Assembly: GCA_032433595.1 (NCBI GenBank)
Contig: JASWJB010000008.1
Span: forward strand, 248,001 to 312,000
Direction: 5' to 3'
DNA: 64,000 bases
From: Conoideocrella luteorostrata
Lineage: Eukaryota > Ascomycota > Sordariomycetes > Hypocreales > Clavicipitaceae
Below are positions 57,883-64,000 of this stretch, piece by piece. The position numbers were made by a program, and so were the translations under genes. The notes beneath the pieces were generated by a model. The model was not told the origin of the DNA, searched no databases, and saw nothing but the letters and a program-made list of their open reading frames with translations. Position 1 is the stretch's first letter. The number at the start of each line of letters is the position of its first letter.

Positions 57883-59057
57883 CGGGGAAAATGAGTAAAA
57901 CAAGGGAATTTGTTGCACTGGCACTGTTTGTATTTTAGTCTGGAGCGAGTGTATTCATCATGTAACTAACTGTTGTTATCTTGGCGTGGAGTTTTCATAG
58001 AGTGACGTTTGCTGGGACATGCACGGCTGCTTAGGGATGATGTCACGGTGTACAGAGTAGACAAGCATCTGTAGAAGAAGCAATGGCGGAATATATTTAA
58101 TGCGCACCACGGCATTATCATATCACAAACAGTTGATATTGGTCATCGTGCAGCAAAGCATTGGCGTGGAATAATTCTTCCGCCCATGGCAGCACCGGGA
58201 GCCACCTCATCCATATGTGACACCTTCTGCCAGCACTTCAACGATCCACCAACACCTCTCATCATCTGCCACTTTCGTCCACATGTGTTCGCTCCGACTC
58301 GTTCCATCTTGTTACCAGCTGTTGCAATTGTCGTTGGCTGACACATGGCGTCCGGTGCAAGCCAAAGCAATGAAGGCGGGCAATCGCCAAAGCGCGTATT
58401 CTACAGCCAGCATCAACGTTTTGAAAGGCCCGTATAACTATAGTCTAGCTTTGATTGTTCTAGTAAGAAGGCAACGTGCAGACTCCTCGTGTCATCGTTA
58501 CGTCCCGGTCCATGTTGTCGATCTAGCAACGTTGTCGCCGCGAGACGCACCCACATTGTCGGATTACCCCAGATTTATCATGGGAGCGGTTGTTCGGCCC
58601 AGTTCTGGATTTAGACTTTGTACATAAGTCCGATGTTTCTCAATGTGTGGATATGGTCCGGAGTAGCTGCTCAGACATCAACTAGCGGGATTCTTTCGTC
58701 ACTCCGCGGCCGTCTGTACCAACTCCATGAGGAGAAGTACGAAGTAAACCCCCACCAGCTGCGGCACTTGGCTGCCCGGCAGCTTGGATGCAGGACGATG
58801 GGTTAATGGAAAATTGCCGACGGGAAGGAACTCCATGATCTTCGGTTTGCGTAAGCGCGTTCTAGCAATTGCTCCGGCCATGTTTCTTGGCGGCTCGTCT
58901 AGCTCCTCGTCTAGCTGGTCGCCTGGGAACGATAGCTGGAAGAAGCTTTGATTGAGTTTAAGTTAAAGTGTGCAATAACCCGCTGCATTCCGACCAATTC
59001 ACGTCCCGCACCTGAATGATAAGATGCGCTGAAGGATTTTTGCCTAGCAGCGAGACA
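57883..59057. other. 1.2 kb intergenic region
   Basis: A 136-codon plus-strand ORF at 58217-58627 and a 62-codon one after it have no domain likeness or splice support, so neither is called. The last part is the promoter of the DUF4185-like gene. Confidence 0.35.
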
Positions 59058-60767
59058 ATGGCTAAGAACTCGGGAGTAAAGAACCGCTGGCGCGACGGCA
59101 TTGCGCTTCTTCTCTACGGGTTTGTCCTCCTAACACCACCCGCAGCGGCGGTCCCGAAATCAACAGTCGTCAACCCCCCCAGCACCTTCTTCTCTACGAG
59201 CTTCCTTGCTTACTCGGCTACTTTGAATGTCGATCAAAGCGATGGAGATCTTTGGCCAACAACCTGGGCCGACGACGATCACGTTTACACGGCCAACGGA
59301 GACGGCCGCGGGTTCTCCAGCAATCCCGCCGACTTCGCTGACATTGTGGTGAACCGCATCTCTGGGGACCCCGACACTGGTCTGGCCGGTGTAAGACTGG
59401 CCAGCGGTGCAGCACTGGGACCCGTGTGGACAAGGGGCACGTACAACAGGAAGCCGACAGGCATTGTTGCCGTCGACGGTGACGGCGACGGGAAAGACGA
59501 GCTGTATTTAGTGGTGCAGGATCTCAACTCTGGGCCCAACGGCAAGGCTTTCAACGATGTCCCGACCGCGAGCATCGCGCGGTCTGCCGACTACGGGGTG
59601 ACATGGACGGCGACCCAGGCTCCCATGTTCACGAACCACACCTTTACAACAGTCTTCTTTCTCGACTACGGCAAGAGCAACGCCCATGCGTCGGTGTTGG
59701 GGGCCCATGGCGCCAAATACGTGTATGCTTACGGCTTCGACTACAACTGGCGGGACTCGGTTGTTTCGTCGGTCCCAGATCCGCAGGACGTGTACTTGGC
59801 CCGGGCACCCGTCTCTGCTATCCAGGACATATCCAAATGGGAATTCTTCAGCGGCACCCCCGCCAGCCCAGCTTGGAGCAGGGGCATGGCGTCGCGAAGG
59901 GCCGTTCTCCGCGACACGACGCGAGTGTATCCAGGCGGCCAGACAACAGATGGGTACTCTGTCATTTCGCAAGGCAGTGTCGTGTACAATGCCCCCTTGA
60001 ATCGGTACATCTACACCAGCTGGACGGACTACACCTTCAACTTCTACGAGGCGCCCCAGCCTTGGGGCCCGTTCACGCTGTTCGAGTGGAAGGATTTTGG
60101 CGTGACGCCCTGGTTCGGAACCAATACGTCGACGCCCAAGAACGGCGGTTACGCGACGACCATCCCGTCCAAGTACATCTCTGACAACGGCACCAGGATG
60201 TGGGTTCAGTCCAACTGGTTCGTCGGCGCCGCCCAGGGCAGCAACTGGAACTACGTGTTTTCTCTCCGGGGGCTCGAGGTAACCCAATACGCTTCTTCGA
60301 GCCCCGCCAACACGGGCAGCAAGGATGCAAACCTGGCCTTTGTCGACGGGACTGTGCCCATCTGCAAAGCCGCCCACTACGGAAACCTCGACTACCTGAA
60401 CGACAGGTCGAGACTCAGCGAGGACAGCTGGGACGGGTCGCAGAAGGACTTGGATCGCTGGGGGTACACGTGGCCGTCTCAGTATAACATGAACCGGGTG
60501 GTGTATGTGACGGGCAACGCCTTCCCGGACGGTGGTTGGTTCGCCGGCAGTCTGAAGGTCCAAGTGCGCCGCAACTTCAAGTGGGTGGACGTAGCGGGCA
60601 TGAAGATCAGCCCAGCGTACCCAAATAGTAACGCGGCCGTGCCGAACAAGGTATATACATTTACGTTTGACAAAGTTGCTGGAGACGGTGTTCAGATTAT
60701 TGGTAAGCCAGGGGGGTCTTCTACTTTTACGTCGATTGGGGAATTGGAGGTGTACTTTGATGGCTAG
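59058..60767 (+). CDS. Secreted DUF4185-like glycosidase with C-terminal beta-sandwich
   Basis: A single exon of 569 residues. The internal ATG at 59058 (MAKNSGVKNRWRD) is preferred over 59016 because it directly precedes a signal sequence (GIALLLYGFVLLTPPAAAVP). The main domain (about 40-420) has the propeller-like pattern of DUF4185 proteins: DLWPTTWADDDHVYTANGDG near the start, RKPTGIVAVDGDGDGKDELY, SADYGVTWT, and YIYTSWTDYTFNFYEAPQPWG. Some DUF4185 members are now known as endo-D-arabinanases. The C-terminal part (about 450-569) looks like a discoidin or F5/8-type sandwich (YNMNRVVYVTG, GWFAGSLKVQVRRNFKWVDV). It is convergent with the GH43-like gene (110 bases apart). Enzyme activity is inferred. 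Confidence 0.72.
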   Translation: MAKNSGVKNRWRDGIALLLYGFVLLTPPAAAVPKSTVVNPPSTFFSTSFLAYSATLNVDQSDGDLWPTTWADDDHVYTANGDGRGFSSNPADFADIVVNRISGDPDTGLAGVRLASGAALGPVWTRGTYNRKPTGIVAVDGDGDGKDELYLVVQDLNSGPNGKAFNDVPTASIARSADYGVTWTATQAPMFTNHTFTTVFFLDYGKSNAHASVLGAHGAKYVYAYGFDYNWRDSVVSSVPDPQDVYLARAPVSAIQDISKWEFFSGTPASPAWSRGMASRRAVLRDTTRVYPGGQTTDGYSVISQGSVVYNAPLNRYIYTSWTDYTFNFYEAPQPWGPFTLFEWKDFGVTPWFGTNTSTPKNGGYATTIPSKYISDNGTRMWVQSNWFVGAAQGSNWNYVFSLRGLEVTQYASSSPANTGSKDANLAFVDGTVPICKAAHYGNLDYLNDRSRLSEDSWDGSQKDLDRWGYTWPSQYNMNRVVYVTGNAFPDGGWFAGSLKVQVRRNFKWVDVAGMKISPAYPNSNAAVPNKVYTFTFDKVAGDGVQIIGKPGGSSTFTSIGELEVYFDG

Positions 60768-60877
60768 CTAGTGTTATTAATATTTTACGGCTACGCGCTC
60801 GCTCCTTGAAGAATCTTGAAGACTCAGAATTAATTAAAAATATATTTCATACATGCAGAAGCACAATAATCGACTGG

Positions 60878-61953
60878 CTACTGTGTGACAGGACAGCGCT
60901 GCAAATCCTTCTCCGCCGGCCAGACCAGTGGCGCCAGGAACAGTCCTCCCTGGCCCCAGCCACAGTGAGACACGAAATTCTCTCCCGCGACAGTGACCAG
61001 CTCGAGAGCGTGGGACCTTATATGACCAACTCGATCTTTGACATCGAAATGGAACGGATCCTTGCTCACGAAGACATCGGTGCCAATATAGGCTTGCTGG
61101 GACGGCCGTGGCCCGATGAAAAGGTACCAATTCTCGCCGTGTTTATACACCCAAGGCGACTCCGTAACACCGCCGCCAGTTCCTGTCGTGGGATCCGTGT
61201 AGGCCACCCTGCGCTCGCTCCAGTGAAACAAGTCATGGCTCGTCCGGTACAGGACCGTATGGTGTCCGCCCGTCGGTTTGTCGTTGCCGCAGTAATAGAG
61301 CACCCACTGGCCTCCAATGCGGGTGACAAATGGATCCCTGGCGGCAACACCGTCACGGAACAGGGGACCTTTCGGGGCTCTCTTCCAGTGGAACAGATCC
61401 TTCGAGGTTGCGAGATTGATGGCGGAGGCGGCTTCGTCAGCGCCACCGCCGCAGTAGAACATGTAGTACGTGTCCTTTGATTTGACAACGTACGGGGCCC
61501 ATAGATGAGTTTCGCCGTATGCCGGGTCGACTTGTAGCGCAAAGGGCTGCTTGGTCCACGGCCCGTATAGCTGAGGCGCAGTTGCATGCGCAAAGAAGTG
61601 TTCGTTCTCAGGATCCGCCGGCTCTTGGTGCGTGATGCCAAACATGTGCCATGTGCCTGACTTCTCGTCGTGAACGAATGTGTGGTCGTTGATGTACCAT
61701 TTGTTGGGCTCGCCAACACTAGGGTCATATATTTTTACAAAGTCGCCCACATTGGTAACGCCAAACGGCGTTGTTCCGTCCCTGACACATTGTGAGGATC
61801 GCGGGAGAAGCCAATCTTGTGTAGGCTTCGAATGGACTACAAACAGTCAGCAGCTGCATTGTATGGCCAGGGTAGTACGTCATGCGCACCAAAGGATCCA
61901 AAGCTAGCAATGCCAATGGTAATGGCAATGACAGTATTGCTGATAAATCGCAT
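60878..61953 (-). CDS. Secreted five-bladed-propeller glycosidase (GH43/GH32-like)
   Basis: Exons 61953-61890 and 61836-60878 (53-nt intron, GTGCGC...TTTGTAG with TGCTGAC branch) encode 340 residues. Exon 1 supplies a signal peptide (MRFISNTVIAITIGIASFG). The fold is indicated by repeated blades: WYINDHTFVHDEKSGTWHMF, HLWAPYVVKSKDTYYMFYCG, RDPFVTRIGGQWVLYYCG, ESPWVYKHGENWYLFIG. The Asp of the first block, the Asp of RDPF and the Glu of ESPW fit the Asp/Asp/Glu triad of clan GH-F/J enzymes. The exact family is not certain; arabinan or fructan hydrolysis are both possible. It sits tail-to-tail with the DUF4185-like gene and downstream of a regulator. Confidence 0.75.
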
Positions 61954-62435
61954 TGTGTTTTGTCCTTTGATCACACCAGTCTCGTTAGCGACGAGGATGG
62001 CCGAGTGTGGATTGATGTTGTCCTTGAGCTGCCTGAAACCAACAGTCTCGGCAACACGGAGCTGCAGCAAGTATAGAGCTACGAGGGCGGTATCCAGGAC
62101 TATTCCAACATGTCTTCCGATATGCTGAAAAGCTGAAAAGCCTTGCTTATACTTCAGCGAGATTTAGTTCGCAGACTAGCCGCTCTAACATATCCAACGG
62201 GAATCCCTCAATCTCAACCAGCGACATGCATGGGAGAGCATCGTCATCAACGAGATGACCAAGTGGGGACTTCTGGCATTCACCAGAAGAAGTATGAACA
62301 GCAAATCCACACCAAGGGAGTCAAGACATGTTAGTGCCAAATGGACGGACTGCGGGGAAGGGCAGATCCCCCGCCTTGCGTGAAACCCGGAAATAGGAAG
62401 ATTGCGGGGGATGGAGCTAGAAGCCATGGAAGCAT
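61954..62435. promoter_or_regulatory. Promoter region of the GH43-like gene
   Basis: A 480-base region between the regulator's stop and the glycosidase start, both on the minus strand. A GCTTATAC-type element with TACTTCAG lies near 62145. No factor-binding site was recognised. Confidence 0.3.
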
Positions 62436-64000
62436 CTAGCCATGACCCTGTAAAGAGGAGAGGGTGGTATGGAGGCCATCGGCCATCAACGACAAAGACG
62501 GACTGTTTCGACAGTCATCGCCAAACGCGTCCCGGGCTAGCTTAAGAGTATCCCATGTGTCTTGGGAGGCAAACGGTGTTAGCAGTGAACTAGAGGCACC
62601 CATGTATGCTCCAAGCGATATAGCGAATATGCTAGTTATGCGAAGATAGTGTCAGCCAGCCAGCCACTCACTCAGGCCATACAGCCTTGCCGCGGAAAGA
62701 AAGATTGGTTTCCCCGGCGTCAAGTTTGATCCCAACTCACCTTGCATATATGGTCCACTTGTTCGGGAGACACGTCCCCAGAGCGCCAACAGCACTTCGG
62801 ACGAACTCCCGAAATGACTTGAAGTAGAGACGGCATCCGTTGATAGTGGTCTCGGTTAGCAGTTTAGCCTCCATCACTTGAACGACCGCCGGCCAATAGA
62901 ATGATACCATGCACGCCCAATATTGTGTACGTAAAAACGGCGTTTGCAAGGAGTGGTCGTGATGCATGTCATCGAACTCCCTGGAGAAGCGGAGCGGCTC
63001 GGGCAGAAACGAGAACCACTGTTCCAGCTGAGATTCGAGTTCTTTGGCAACAAGCGGTGCGAATTCCGCGGAGCCGTCAGCCCCGAGGGAAATCGCAGTC
63101 GTGTTCCGGCGAAGCATTCGTCTCATGGCAATTTCCGCGAGTAAGTAGGTGATGACATCGTCGGACTGGACGCTCTTTGTCGTTCCTGGTGAGTCTGCAG
63201 GTAAAAAGGAAGCGTCGTTTTCGTATGACCAGATGTCAGTGCCGGTGGGCAAAGCAATGTCTTCTTCTGTTTCCCACGCGTTGCTGTCCGCCAATTGCAG
63301 TGGAATTACTAGTTCCGCTTCAATAAGCAGAGCAATTCGGTATACTCTGATCCAGTGCTCCAGACGAACATGGTCGTGTTCCAAGGCACCACTTATGTGA
63401 AGATTTTGCGCCTTTTTAATGGCCAGCAAAATCAGGTCATGGGCTTGGATAGGTTTCAGAAGCAAGTAATAGTGGATGCTTGCCGCTACGAGGCATTGGA
63501 CACTTCGTATGGTCTGCTCAAGCACGACCAGATGAAGCATCTCCATTGCAGCGTTGAGATACATCGCATCTGGCCGTTCTTCGAGAGCGATGCCGTGGGA
63601 GTCATGCTGTGCGATTGTTCCGCTTGCGAGCACCATCAGAACCAGAAACGTATCGGTACGTCGCTCAAACGCATTCGCCATAAAGGACGAAATGCAAGCG
63701 GAAAAGCCATCCTCAAGAATCGGATACCAAGGGTGAATTTTGGTGGAGAAACTCTGCAGCGCTGTCATGACTTTGCCATGCTGTAAAACAAACATCCCTG
63801 TTGCGGACGACGCCGTCAACGGCGCAGTCTGCTCGAGGCGTACCATTACGCTGCCGTAATCTCCCCCGAGTCCAGCCATCTCGGTGAACGAGCTTGTCTG
63901 TATCTTCATGAAGGGAAAGTTCTTCACAGCGACATTGGGACTTGCAGCTGCGCTTGGGGTATTTGCTGACGCCCATGGGCTCGCAATGGAGCCTCGCGGC
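62436..64000 (-). CDS. Fungal-specific transcription factor, partial (N-terminus outside window)
   Basis: The minus-strand frame is open to the window edge at 64000, so the N-terminus, where a Zn2Cys6 or other DNA-binding domain would be expected, lies outside. Exons here are 64000-62741 and 62631-62436 (109-nt intron, GTGAGT...CTAG), ending in LSSLQGHG. The visible part is the fungal-specific TF middle-homology domain: FSTKIHPWYPILEDG, IRSVQCLVAASIHYYLLLKP, AIKKAQNLHISGALEHDHVR, ERWI-like LEHWIRVYRIALLIEAELV, LPTGTDIWSYENDASFLP. Such regulators control nearby metabolic genes; the adjacent secreted glycosidase pair is a natural candidate, as inference only. Confidence 0.82.

Noticed and set aside
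59508..60563. 351-codon minus-strand ORF
   Set aside because: Shadow of the GC-rich DUF4185-like coding sequence.
1..64000. CRISPR arrays, bacterial operons or ribosome binding sites
   Set aside because: The window is eukaryotic, with spliced genes; no regularly spaced repeats were seen.

Overview
The window looks like a chromosome segment from a filamentous ascomycete, probably a sordariomycete close to Hypocreales. The evidence is eukaryotic gene structure with short introns (about 46-110 nt, donors of the GTAAGT/GTACGT type, CTRAY branch sites, AG acceptors), typical fungal families (CYP52-like P450, PDR-type ABC transporter, DAL5-like permease, GMC alcohol oxidase, Zn-cluster-type regulator, secretory lipase), a DUF3435 relic and AT-rich blocks with C-to-T nonsense changes of the kind left by RIP (repeat-induced point mutation). 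The species cannot be fixed from sequence alone.

Layout. 0-2.7 kb: degraded LINE-type retroelement and gene-free sequence. 2.7-8.5 kb: secretory lipase, a spliced gene joining an HNH-like N-terminus to an APH-type kinase, and a small chromodomain-like ORF. 8.9-13.6 kb: CYP52-like P450, divergent 14-TM-type MFS pump carrying a premature TAG, and a PaxU/TMEM53-like hydrolase, together resembling tailoring/export genes of a metabolite cluster without a backbone enzyme. 13.6-22 kb: AT-rich, gene-free block with an ankyrin relic and a broken DUF3435 tyrosine-recombinase (Starship-captain family) gene. 22-26.3 kb: a second P450, then three gene remnants (CMD-like with a 1-nt frameshift, ketopantoate-reductase tail, CBM9-like gene with an internal deletion). 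26.5-31.2 kb: intact PDR transporter.

31.2-39.7 kb is gene-poor and dense in the 9-mer TACGGAGTA/TACTCCGTA. 39.7-62 kb is ordinary and mostly intact: monosaccharide transporter, small secreted Nis1-like protein, T5orf172/mug113-like protein, alcohol oxidase, DAL5-like permease, D-aminopeptidase, GT17 glycosyltransferase, and a convergent pair of secreted carbohydrate-active proteins (DUF4185-like and GH43/GH32-like). A fungal-specific transcription factor runs off the right edge.

Functionally, the right half is dominated by nutrient uptake and secreted hydrolysis (sugar, peptide, glycan), with a regulator lying next to the glycan genes. The left half is a zone of gene decay and transposon relics around a possible remnant metabolite locus. 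Spliced coordinates were derived by hand from splice signals and reading-frame continuity; no database search was run.
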